Positions 25,738 through 34,757 of a stretch of DNA of 64,000 nt are shown here, piece by piece. The notes under the pieces are model-generated. The model was not told the DNA's origin, made no database searches, and was given only the letters and a program-made list of their open reading frames with translations. This DNA comes from Leptospira ryugenii (GTDB lineage: Bacteria; Spirochaetota; Leptospiria; Leptospirales; Leptospiraceae). Numbering within the stretch: position 1 is the stretch's first letter; each line of letters opens with the position of its first letter. The stretch covers positions 682,001-746,000 of the forward strand of contig NZ_BFBB01000008.1 in assembly GCF_003114855.1 (NCBI RefSeq), given 5' to 3'. A program made the translations under genes and the position numbers.

Positions 25738-28700
25738 ATGTCAATTCAGAAGGTTTGTAAGCGATGTGTTTCCCTACTGATGATGCTGGCTTTCAGCTCT
25801 TGCCTACCCCAGGTAGAACGCAGTTTAGTTGAGCTTTTAAGTTTTGCTAGGGCCCAAGGCGGCAATGGGAAAGTCTTTGTCTCTGTCACATCCGTTTTAG
25901 GTTCTGGACTGGTTCTCTCTTTGAACGGGGCTGAAGACCTAAGCGTTTCCGCAGATGGAGAGTATTCCTTTACCCGTACCCTCAGAGCATCGGAAACTTA
26001 CGAAGTCACTGTCAAAACACAACCCAATTCCCCAATACAAAATTGTGTCGTGACGGGAGGATCGGGGACCTATGTCTCTGGTGAAGTGCGCTCGGTCTTG
26101 GTGAATTGTGGTTCAGCTTTGTATGCTTTGAGTGGCACCATTTCAGGGCTCCTTGGTTCTGGACTGACATTGGCAAATGGCAATGACCGCCAAACTATCA
26201 GCGCAAACGGAAGCTTTTCCTTCACAACCGCTTACGCTGCCGGAACAGCCTATTCCGTTACAGTTGCCACTGCCCCCATCCATCCCTCCCAATCTTGTGT
26301 GATTACAAACGGGCAAGGTACAATGCCGTCGAGCAATGTGACAAACATCTCCATCACATGTACGACGACCGGTTATGCGATCCGTGCTACTGTTTCGGGG
26401 ATAGCTTCTGGTTCCCTCACTTTAACAAATAACGCATCTGACAACCTTGTCATAGGTGGGAATGGTAGCTTTGTCTTTCCGACAGATGTCAATATAGGAT
26501 CTACATACTCAGTCCTTGTGACCTCTGCGCCAAGTGGGCATACCTGTGCTCTAACTGGGAATACAGGAACGATCGCAGCAGCAGATGTAAACATTACGGT
26601 GAACTGTTTTACTTTGCTTGCGACAAGCCCAGCCAATCTTTCCGTACTCCAACCGAACCAAAATATAGTTTTTCAGTTTTCTGCACCAATAACTATAGTT
26701 AGCTGCTCATTAGGAACAGGAAATCTCACAACAGGCGGGACTCAATCTTTTGCCGTTTCTACGATCAATATCACCAATGATACCTTAGTCCTTTCCACAT
26801 CCACAACTTGGAATCCAGCTTCGGTTGTGCAACAAATCAATTGTACGAGCGCTGCGGGCAATGCATTAGCAGCCGGGACCTATACATTCCGATTTGTCAT
26901 CCCATCAACAGTATCTTATGTAAGCCAAGCTTCTGGCAATGATGTCAATGCAGGAACTACGCCCGCAACTTCCGTACGGACGATCCAAAGAGGCATTGCA
27001 GTCTTGGGTGCCTGTGGAACACCACCTTGCGTTGTATATGTGGAAGATGGAACCTATGAAGCCAATGATTTTGGCCAAGATTTCATTACAGTTGTAAATG
27101 GCATTTCGTTATATGGCGGTTATACTGCTGGTTCCTCTTTTGCAACGAGGAATGCTGGGGCTAGACAAACCATAGTTAGAAACACGAGCCCTCCCGCATC
27201 CTGCACAGGTGCCACCTTTCCAAATACTGCCTGCCGAACCATTTTAGTCCCGAATACTGTTACCAATATTACGTTTATTGATGGCTTTCGGATAGAGGGA
27301 GCGAGCCATTCTTCTGAGACCGTTGGGATTGCTGTTGCTGGAGGAAGGCCCATCATTTCCAACAATACCATCGTGGGTGGTGCTGCTACAGCCTCTGCTG
27401 CTGTTCTCCTCTTTAACTTCGGAGGAAGTTCAATAGCCGATACTACTCAAGGTGCATTTACCCAAAATACGGTAACGGGTGGTTCCTGTACAGCAGGCAA
27501 CTGTGTGACAGCAGGTGTTGCCTATTTTGCCACGACAGCTTCTCTCTTTCCTTTTGTCCAATTGAGTACAATCACTGGCGGAACTTGTTCCACAATCGGG
27601 TGCAAATCGTACGCATTTTATATGCCTACAGGAAACAATACAGACCTCACCGCAATTCGATTCAATACCTTCACAGGGGGTTCGATCACAACCTCTGTTG
27701 CCAGTTCCGAAAGTGCTGGTTTTTATGTAGGCAGCAACACGACTACAGGGAAAGTATATGGCAACCAAATCAATGGTGGATCAGCGGAAACGTCCATGGG
27801 TGTGTATCTGAATACTACCACCTTGCCATTGTTTATTGGTGATGATGTCTCTCGGACAGGAAATTCCATTTATGGAGGGGTGGCCAGCTCATCCACTTAC
27901 GGCATTCGATCGAACCAAAGTGGAAATTTTTTCTCAAACTCAGTGCATGGCGGAAATGTAAGCTCATCCACAACGGGAATTAGTTATGGGATCTTTGTCG
28001 GTTCAGGTGTGGTGGCTCTAAATGGAAATCGTATTTACGGAGGTACGAGCACCTGTAGTGGTGGTTCCGCTTGTGCAAGTTATGGTGTCTTTTTCACAAA
28101 TTTAGGATCTGGAAGCAATTTGGTCCGAAATCATATATCCGCAGGACAGTCATCAAACACAGGTTCAAGCAATGCCTACACCGCCGGTATGTTCTTAAAC
28201 CAAGTAAATAATACTCCAGTTTCCATATTTAATAACATGGTCGATGGTGGCTCAAGTTCTGTGGCTATATCAGCAAATACGGCACAGTCGTATGGAGTGA
28301 CACTTAGTAACAACACAATACTCACAGGGGTATACTACAATACTCTTTATTCAGGAACAGCAGAAGATATTTCCGCGCCATTGCACTATGAGTCTACCGC
28401 TTCTCGTTTCGGCGATATCCAAAACAATATTTTGTATACGCAGGTAGGTGCGAGTACTCGGATTTGTTTGGACCACAAAGGCACTACCGAAAATACAAAT
28501 TTAACAACACTGAGAGGAAATGTTTTCTTTGGTTGCCCCATCCTCGTCAGATTTCCAAGCATCCAAGCAAACTCCATTTGTGCAGGAGGTGTTGTGAGCG
28601 ATGGGGCTTGTGCCACGACCAATATCTCTACTCCGTCTACTTTGAATGTCTATGTTGATCCGGTATTGGCCGCACTGAGTACTTCTTATGGAATGCTATA

Positions 28701-28851
28701 CCGATACTTCACATCGGCATCACCCTGTTCCGCTACTAGAATTGCCAACACACTTGCCAATCCGACTACCGATGCCTTTGGGAATGCAAGGCCTGGATCT
28801 GATACTTTCGTTAGTGCAGGACCGCTGGAATACAACGGGACTTGCCAATGA
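25738..28851 (+). CDS. Large lipoprotein: three Ig-like repeats and a right-handed beta-helix (DUF1565-like)
   Basis: About 1037 aa. I use ATG 25738, giving the signal VSLLMMLAFSSC (lipobox), rather than an upstream TTG. Three tandem units of about 75-80 residues follow, each built as LSGTISGLLGSGLTLANGND... and ending NC, then a short domain with LSVLQPNQNIVFQFS (Big-like), then YVSQASGNDVNAGTTPATSV, the typical entry to a DUF1565 parallel beta-helix of repeated N/G-rich rungs (NGNRIYGG, SNNTIVGG). Exposure on the cell surface is likely. The C-terminus FGNARPG...GPLEYNGTC is common in such proteins. Ligand unknown. Confidence 0.82.
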   Translation: MSIQKVCKRCVSLLMMLAFSSCLPQVERSLVELLSFARAQGGNGKVFVSVTSVLGSGLVLSLNGAEDLSVSADGEYSFTRTLRASETYEVTVKTQPNSPIQNCVVTGGSGTYVSGEVRSVLVNCGSALYALSGTISGLLGSGLTLANGNDRQTISANGSFSFTTAYAAGTAYSVTVATAPIHPSQSCVITNGQGTMPSSNVTNISITCTTTGYAIRATVSGIASGSLTLTNNASDNLVIGGNGSFVFPTDVNIGSTYSVLVTSAPSGHTCALTGNTGTIAAADVNITVNCFTLLATSPANLSVLQPNQNIVFQFSAPITIVSCSLGTGNLTTGGTQSFAVSTINITNDTLVLSTSTTWNPASVVQQINCTSAAGNALAAGTYTFRFVIPSTVSYVSQASGNDVNAGTTPATSVRTIQRGIAVLGACGTPPCVVYVEDGTYEANDFGQDFITVVNGISLYGGYTAGSSFATRNAGARQTIVRNTSPPASCTGATFPNTACRTILVPNTVTNITFIDGFRIEGASHSSETVGIAVAGGRPIISNNTIVGGAATASAAVLLFNFGGSSIADTTQGAFTQNTVTGGSCTAGNCVTAGVAYFATTASLFPFVQLSTITGGTCSTIGCKSYAFYMPTGNNTDLTAIRFNTFTGGSITTSVASSESAGFYVGSNTTTGKVYGNQINGGSAETSMGVYLNTTTLPLFIGDDVSRTGNSIYGGVASSSTYGIRSNQSGNFFSNSVHGGNVSSSTTGISYGIFVGSGVVALNGNRIYGGTSTCSGGSACASYGVFFTNLGSGSNLVRNHISAGQSSNTGSSNAYTAGMFLNQVNNTPVSIFNNMVDGGSSSVAISANTAQSYGVTLSNNTILTGVYYNTLYSGTAEDISAPLHYESTASRFGDIQNNILYTQVGASTRICLDHKGTTENTNLTTLRGNVFFGCPILVRFPSIQANSICAGGVVSDGACATTNISTPSTLNVYVDPVLAALSTSYGMLYRYFTSASPCSATRIANTLANPTTDAFGNARPGSDTFVSAGPLEYNGTCQ

Positions 28852-28877
28852 GGCCTGGCAATTTAGCTTAGGCTAAA

Positions 28878-31178
28878 ATGGATTACTTTTCCGGTTCCCA
28901 TCTGAATGCCAAAATTGGTATCCTTGCCATTCTCTTTTGTTTGCTCTTTGCAGGATGTAAAGAGAAAGAGGAAAGTCTCTCCATTGCCTATGATTTGGTT
29001 TTGGACTTGGAAAAAGAAACAACTTCTTTCCAAGGACAGTTTGTTGCAAACGATCCTTTAGTTTACCATTGGAAAAAAAACCCAGGTAGACAGACCTCGC
29101 TACCAACTAAACGCAAATGGCAAAATACCCAAATCACTTTCAATACAGATAAAGAACTATTTATCAACCACTCTCTAGATGCGATTTATTTTCCACCAAA
29201 TACAAGTTATGAGTTTGAGATTAAGGAAGGTCAATATACCTTCGAAGCCTATTATGGATTGTTAAAAGGCAATCCCAATCAAAAAAATTCTGAAGGTGAA
29301 TTGGCCATTGAAGTAGATGGTATAGTATTAGAAAAGAGGGACTGTAAGGACCAGATGGTAGAATCCTGGAATCGTCTTTCAAAACCTCTCAAGATTTCCA
29401 AACGGATCAAATTGATTTGGAAAAGCAACTCTGACCACTTATTTTTAGGTAGGCCACTGTTACTCAAAACGAATGCGGAGACAAAATACAATGTGATTTT
29501 CATCGTTTTGGACAGTGCCAGAAAGGACTTTTTTCAGACCTATGGATTCCCATACCCCATAACACCAAACATGGATGCCTTTGCAAAAGAGTCTGTTGTC
29601 TTCGAAAATCCTTTTTCAAATGGGAATTGGACAAAGCCATCCATGATGTCTTTTTTCCATTCTGAATACTCCTCTAATTTAGGTTTGGGCAACTCATGGT
29701 TTACAACAAAACCATACCAAAGGGTTGTTTATTATGGAAAACCTAGATATAATTTAGCAAATATTATGCGAAAAAATTCTTATGTAAGCCAGACTATTAT
29801 GAACAATGTCTTTTTCCTGGATTATACCACTGTAGGAGTTGATTTAGGGTTTCACGACTCTTTTCAGGTCGGAATGGATATATTGGATACAGAAGTATTA
29901 ACAAACCAAGCCATACAATTTGTAGAACAAAATAAGGAAAAAAGCTTCTTTTTACATTTTAATCTCAATACACCTCATGCCTCGTATTCACCACCTCCTG
30001 AACATATGAAAGCGGTTCGGGAGCTGATTCCCTCTCAAGAATTTTATCGATTTGAATCACCAGTGCAGCGTTATATGGGGGAATTACACTATACGGACCG
30101 AGAAGTCAATCGACTCTTCTCAAAATTGAAAGAATTGGGATTGTATGAAAAAAGTTTAATCATTCTCACGGGAGATCATGGGGAGTTATTTAGCCCTCAC
30201 CATGATTATAGCTATCATTTCATAATGCAAACTCGGTTTGGACATGGTGAGACCCACTATGATGAAGAAATCAACGTGCCTTATTTTATCAAATTGCCTA
30301 ATGATTTGGTTCCAAAAAAAAGATTCATCCCTGGACAAGTATCTTTACTTTCAATCCTTCCGACCGTTCTTGGCCTTTTGGGGATCAAACAAGATATATA
30401 TGATTTTAAAGGTATAAACTTTTCTGAATGTATTTTAAATGATGAACCTTGCCCAAAAGAAAATACAATTTATACGGAAGGCCGTATGTCAGAATCTATG
30501 CGCACAGCAAGCTACAAATATATCCGTCGATATCCTGGTTTTACAACCGTAAGGCGAACGGTAGCAGGCGAACCTCATTTTATGATGGAAGAGTTATACG
30601 ATTTAGTAAAGGATCCGGAAGAAAAAACAAATTTAGTTCCAATAGATGAGAGTCATCCATTGTTAGTTAAAGCCAGAAGCGAATTTCTGGATTCCAGATT
30701 TTTAAATAGGAATCGAATCAAAATCAAAATTCCAGCCTGTGAAGATGATGCCTGCAAAGATAGAGTGATCGTAAATGTCTTAGGCTCTATCTACCAGTAC
30801 GAAAGTTCTGCAGATGTAAAGTTTTTGTCCTCATCTGCAAAGAATTTGCAAATGGAGATAGTGACAAAAAAAAATCCCATCGATATTACGATAGAGACTG
30901 TAAATCCAGAATTTGAGACTAGGATCCAATGCTATCGCAATGGTAGATTCTGGAACTATCGGACAGGAAGGTGGGGGATTGAGGGCTTGAACCTTCCCAG
31001 TACCATCCCTAAAGAATTTATTCTTTCAGACGCGACTCCTTTGGGCTGGGAGAGCAGTCATTTGCCTTGGGTCTATAATGATGGTTCCTTTAGTGGAGGA
31101 GCTGAATCGAGTTCACAACAAGAGATGGGCAAAGAGGTCAAAAAGATTCTTTCAACTTGGGGTTACATACACGAGTAA
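28878..31178 (+). CDS. Sulfatase/alkaline-phosphatase-superfamily lipoprotein
   Basis: 766 aa. Lipobox FAGC; a beta-rich N-terminal domain (30-195) precedes the hydrolase domain, which starts NVIFIVLDSARKDFFQTYG (Asp212 metal ligand). Further metal residues lie in LTGDHGELF and GHGETHYDE. Sulfatases need CxPxR or SxPxR to make formylglycine; here the site reads NWTKPSMMS with Thr252, as in phosphoglycerol/phosphoethanolamine transferases, so a true sulfatase is doubtful. A C-terminal beta domain (about 600-766) follows. It begins 26 bp after the beta-helix lipoprotein and is probably in its operon. Confidence 0.8.
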   Translation: MDYFSGSHLNAKIGILAILFCLLFAGCKEKEESLSIAYDLVLDLEKETTSFQGQFVANDPLVYHWKKNPGRQTSLPTKRKWQNTQITFNTDKELFINHSLDAIYFPPNTSYEFEIKEGQYTFEAYYGLLKGNPNQKNSEGELAIEVDGIVLEKRDCKDQMVESWNRLSKPLKISKRIKLIWKSNSDHLFLGRPLLLKTNAETKYNVIFIVLDSARKDFFQTYGFPYPITPNMDAFAKESVVFENPFSNGNWTKPSMMSFFHSEYSSNLGLGNSWFTTKPYQRVVYYGKPRYNLANIMRKNSYVSQTIMNNVFFLDYTTVGVDLGFHDSFQVGMDILDTEVLTNQAIQFVEQNKEKSFFLHFNLNTPHASYSPPPEHMKAVRELIPSQEFYRFESPVQRYMGELHYTDREVNRLFSKLKELGLYEKSLIILTGDHGELFSPHHDYSYHFIMQTRFGHGETHYDEEINVPYFIKLPNDLVPKKRFIPGQVSLLSILPTVLGLLGIKQDIYDFKGINFSECILNDEPCPKENTIYTEGRMSESMRTASYKYIRRYPGFTTVRRTVAGEPHFMMEELYDLVKDPEEKTNLVPIDESHPLLVKARSEFLDSRFLNRNRIKIKIPACEDDACKDRVIVNVLGSIYQYESSADVKFLSSSAKNLQMEIVTKKNPIDITIETVNPEFETRIQCYRNGRFWNYRTGRWGIEGLNLPSTIPKEFILSDATPLGWESSHLPWVYNDGSFSGGAESSSQQEMGKEVKKILSTWGYIHE

Positions 31179-31210
31179 AAAAATGCTTTAACTCCAAGTC
31201 CAACGGTCGA

Positions 31211-32494
31211 ATGTATAGACCAAAGTTTATGAAAGCATCTTTTATCCCGCCCGCTTTTGATTTACCCTTTGCCTGGACACTTGATCTGAGCTTTCCCTTC
31301 ATTGCAAAACTATTATTTAATTTAGATAGCATCCAAATTCACAAAGATGACCAACATTTGATATCAGGATTAAAAAATAAAAGACTACTTTATCTATCAA
31401 ACTATCCAACAAATCTTGAACCAGCTATCGCTTATTATGTGGCGAATGAAATGGGATCACGTTTTCATTTTATGGCATCCAGGAGTCTTTTCAATTTAGG
31501 GTTTGGAGTGATTGGCGAATTGATCAAACGTGTGGGGGCATTCTCCATCATTACTGGAAGTGCCGACAGAGATGCCATCAAAATGGCTAGAAAGATTTTA
31601 TCGGAGCCAGCTGGAAAACTCGTTCTCTATCCAGAAGGGATCATGTCGGGTGAGAATGACAATCTCGCATCCTTTCTTCCTGGAGTTGCACAGATTGCCT
31701 TTGGCGGTTTAGAAGATGCTCTAAAAAAAGACCCAAGTGCTGAGCTAATCGTACAACCAGCTTTCGTGAAGTACCTAATCTCGGGAAGTAAAGAATCGAT
31801 CCTCAGAGAGATTGAGAATTCACTTCAGAGAATCGAAAGGAAACTGAGACTATTTCCTGGAGGTCGCACCATACTGCGAAGGTTTTTGACAATAGGAAGA
31901 GTTCTCTTAGAAGAAACGGAATTTGAGTTAGGTGTTCCAAAATCAGAAATCGAAGGTAAGGATTTTGACTATCGTTTAGGTAGAGCTCGGCACACTGCAT
32001 TGAACCAGGCAGGAAATATCCTCAACATAAAATTTAAAGATACAGACCATGCTATAGATAAAATACGTCAGTTGCTTGCTGTTTTAGATCATTTAGATAC
32101 TGATTTTCAGTTTGCAAAAGAGAAGGGTTTAACACCCCAAAACATCCGTCGGGCAAGACAATTGGTAGACACAGCTTATACCTTTATCATTACAAAACCA
32201 AAGAATTTAATCCAATTTCCGAGTGCAGAACGTTTGATGGAATGGATAGGTAGCTTCGAAAAACATGTATTTGGCAAATCTGGAGATAGAGCAAGGAAAG
32301 CCGAAGTTCTTCTTGCACCGTCCTTTTCCTTGAATGAATATCTCAAAACCTACCAAAGCAATAAACGAGAAGGAATTTCTCATCTAATGACTGATATACG
32401 AAATTCTATGGAAACTTTAGTTGAAAGAGGAAGAAATTTAAGTGAACCAATCGTTCCTCCTTATTCAGTTGGTTTGGATTTACATATAGGATAG
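31211..32494 (+). CDS. PlsC-like acyltransferase family protein with altered motif I
   Basis: About 427 aa from ATG 31211 (the frame also opens at a TTG inside the previous gene). The PlsC fold is recognisable: LLYLSNYPTNLEPAIAYYV at motif I, FNLGFGVIGELIKRVGAFSI at motif II and KLVLYPEGIMSG at motif III. Motif I of active enzymes is NHx4D; here it reads NYPTNLE, so the catalytic His is Tyr65 and the Asp is Glu70. The protein may be inactive or use other chemistry. A long helical C-terminal half is unrecognised. Confidence 0.75.
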   Translation: MYRPKFMKASFIPPAFDLPFAWTLDLSFPFIAKLLFNLDSIQIHKDDQHLISGLKNKRLLYLSNYPTNLEPAIAYYVANEMGSRFHFMASRSLFNLGFGVIGELIKRVGAFSIITGSADRDAIKMARKILSEPAGKLVLYPEGIMSGENDNLASFLPGVAQIAFGGLEDALKKDPSAELIVQPAFVKYLISGSKESILREIENSLQRIERKLRLFPGGRTILRRFLTIGRVLLEETEFELGVPKSEIEGKDFDYRLGRARHTALNQAGNILNIKFKDTDHAIDKIRQLLAVLDHLDTDFQFAKEKGLTPQNIRRARQLVDTAYTFIITKPKNLIQFPSAERLMEWIGSFEKHVFGKSGDRARKAEVLLAPSFSLNEYLKTYQSNKREGISHLMTDIRNSMETLVERGRNLSEPIVPPYSVGLDLHIG

Positions 32495-32497
32495 CTT

Positions 32498-33730
32498 TTA
32501 ATCTAATATGATTGTGATATCAACGCGACGGTTTTTTGCGCGATTTTCCTCTGAATCATTGCTCACTATTGGTTGAGTATCAGCATATCCCTTAAACGAA
32601 ATTTTGCTCTCATCCATTCCATGTTTTTGCACAAGTTCTTTTAGGACTGATTTTGCTCTTTCTTCGGAAAGCCTTTCATTGTATTCTTTTTTTCCGATAT
32701 TATCTGTATGACCAGAAACTCTGATTTCTCGATCAGGGTATTTTTTTAAAATGGATGCAATCTTTTTTACAGCTTCTTCTGCTTCTTCCTTAAGTTTTGA
32801 TTCATTAAAATCAAACAATATCGAATCCAAAGAGAAGGTGACACCTTCCTCTGTTTGTCTCACAGTAACAGGTGTTTCTTTGTCTTTCCCCGGTGTGTCA
32901 CCTGACACGATTAGATCTTTTAAAACGTCTGCAGTGACTTTTTCTTTTTCAAGGGGATTTAAACTTTTTCTGTATTGGTAGATCCCTTTGATATCATAGT
33001 TTGCTTCTTGGATAGTCCCGTCCGCAAGGATGAAGGTATACGAAAGTTTTACCTCTTTATATTCAGGAAGTCCTTTTTCAACGTTGAAAAAAACAGACCC
33101 TCTTGCAAAACCAAATATTTTTACTGGTGCCTGTCCTCGTGTTTTCCTTTCCTCACGTGCATCGTAAAAAATAGGATAGGTGTAGGTGATTTTTTCTGCA
33201 TTCCCAGAGTTATTTTGGAATTGCCAACGACTTCTCCCAAGCAACATATACTCCGGTTCGACCTTTACCTTAATTCTTTCTCCGTTAAAATCGAAAGACT
33301 CCTCTGCTGGTAATTTCCAGCTATCACCCGTTTGGATGGGTGCATCTGGAAAGGTTGGGAAACTCCGAAGGTTTGGCATGATGTATTCATCAGGCACAAC
33401 ATATTTCCCATTTCTAAAAATCGTAAATTTTGATTCGAAGGCCTTATCTTTTTGGAAAGGACCCTCAGTTTTTCCATAACGAATGTATGTATCGAAGAAA
33501 GAAAATACATCACAAGCATTGTTGTCACATCGAAGCGTTTTTAATAAGACGCGATTTCTATCCTCACGAGCTATGCTCCGGTTTCCCATACGAAAGATGA
33601 CATCGTGGTATTCATTCAGTTCAAGAACTTGTCCCTCATTCCATTTCCAACGAAACAAAAAACTAGGGGAGTCGCTCGCAAACAAACAGGAGAAGGATAA
33701 CAATAGACTAAAAAAAAGAAATCTCTTCAC
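32498..33730 (-). CDS. OmpA-family exported protein
   Basis: About 410 aa from GTG 33730, which has GAGAAG upstream and gives a good signal peptide (KRFLFFSLLLSFSCLFA). The central 250 residues are beta-rich and unrecognised. The C-terminal OmpA/MotB peptidoglycan-binding domain is clear: VSGHTDNIGKKEYNERLSEE, then RAKSVLKELV and NRRVDITI. It probably links the outer membrane to peptidoglycan. A longer frame to 33841 would overlap the divergent PstS-like gene and lacks a signal at its start. The gene ends 4 bp from the convergent PlsC-like gene. Confidence 0.85.
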   Translation of the reverse strand: MKRFLFFSLLLSFSCLFASDSPSFLFRWKWNEGQVLELNEYHDVIFRMGNRSIAREDRNRVLLKTLRCDNNACDVFSFFDTYIRYGKTEGPFQKDKAFESKFTIFRNGKYVVPDEYIMPNLRSFPTFPDAPIQTGDSWKLPAEESFDFNGERIKVKVEPEYMLLGRSRWQFQNNSGNAEKITYTYPIFYDAREERKTRGQAPVKIFGFARGSVFFNVEKGLPEYKEVKLSYTFILADGTIQEANYDIKGIYQYRKSLNPLEKEKVTADVLKDLIVSGDTPGKDKETPVTVRQTEEGVTFSLDSILFDFNESKLKEEAEEAVKKIASILKKYPDREIRVSGHTDNIGKKEYNERLSEERAKSVLKELVQKHGMDESKISFKGYADTQPIVSNDSEENRAKNRRVDITIILD

Positions 33731-33839
33731 CTTCTCATCATCGGGGTAAAATCCGAAAAGATAATAATTTGTTAAAAAATGAACGGGTTTTTTTTTCAGA
33801 TTGACGTCTCTTTTGGAACAAGGCATTCCGATTGGTAAC

Positions 33840-34757
33840 ATGAGACACCTTCAAATCCTGTTTTACATTTGTGTGACAACCTTCCTTTTTTCCTGCAAAG
33901 AAAAAGAATCCTTAAAGATTGCTGGATCAGAGACTATGAATTCCATGTTTCGGTATTTAGCAGCCGAGTATGAAGAGAGCCATTCCTCTATCAAAGTTAC
34001 GGTTGAAGGTGGTGGCTCAGAATCTGGGATCGATCGCCTGCGAAAAGGCGAGATAGATTTAGCGATCTCCTCTCGAGATCTGAACCAAGCAGAGTTTGAT
34101 GATTTACGCAAGACCGGTAATTTAGACAAAGTTCGTGTTGCCTACGATGGAGTCGCCATTGTTGTAAACCCTTCCAATCCAGTCGCTAAATTGCATCTGA
34201 GCCAAATCTCCGATATACTTTCCGGAACAGCAAAGAATTGGAAAGAGGTGGGAGGTTCTGATGCTCCGATACAGTTAGTCATTCGCAATGACAAATCGGG
34301 TACGCAAGACTACATAGAGAATCATATTCTCCGCCAAAAAGATTTATCACCTGCAGATTTTGAAAAACACAAATCAAGAAATTTTAGTCCAACAGCAAAG
34401 ATCGTTAAAGACAATGCAGAGATGGCTAAGTTTATCAGTGAGAACCCCAATGCTGTTGGTTATATGGGTATGGGGAGCGCAGTGATTGACAACAAAGACA
34501 AATTAAAATCTTTAGAGTACGCAAAACGACCCAATGATCCCTATGTGACACCATCTATTAAAAATGTATATGAAAGAAAGTACAGACTGTCTAGAGAATT
34601 GTTTGTCGTTTATAAAACAGATCAGGGCGGAAAGATCGACGAGTTCATAACTTTCATCACTGGTGAACAAGGGCAGGCTCTGATTTTAAAATCTGGTTAT
34701 CTAAGAGCTAGTCTACCGGAAGTAGAGGTCAATGCTACTGTGGAGCAACCGAAGTAG
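33840..34757 (+). CDS. PstS-like phosphate-binding lipoprotein
   Basis: 305 aa from ATG 33840; lipobox FLFSC. The periplasmic-binding fold matches the phosphate-binding group: LKIAGSETMNSMFRYLA, VTVEGGGSESGIDRLRKGE, DLAISSRDL and the loop RNDKSGTQDY, all of which line the phosphate pocket. The rest of a Pst transporter (pstCAB) is absent from the window, so it could serve a remote transporter or act as a sensor. Its end overlaps the convergent cyclase gene by 23 bp. Confidence 0.85.
   Translation: MRHLQILFYICVTTFLFSCKEKESLKIAGSETMNSMFRYLAAEYEESHSSIKVTVEGGGSESGIDRLRKGEIDLAISSRDLNQAEFDDLRKTGNLDKVRVAYDGVAIVVNPSNPVAKLHLSQISDILSGTAKNWKEVGGSDAPIQLVIRNDKSGTQDYIENHILRQKDLSPADFEKHKSRNFSPTAKIVKDNAEMAKFISENPNAVGYMGMGSAVIDNKDKLKSLEYAKRPNDPYVTPSIKNVYERKYRLSRELFVVYKTDQGGKIDEFITFITGEQGQALILKSGYLRASLPEVEVNATVEQPK

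Noticed and set aside
34735..34757. Overlap of the PstS-like and cyclase genes as a sign of misassembly
   Set aside because: Both C-termini are family-typical; short convergent overlaps also occur at 17195-17244 and are ordinary here.
33840..34757. A Pho/Pst transport operon
   Set aside because: No permease or ATPase genes are present on either side.
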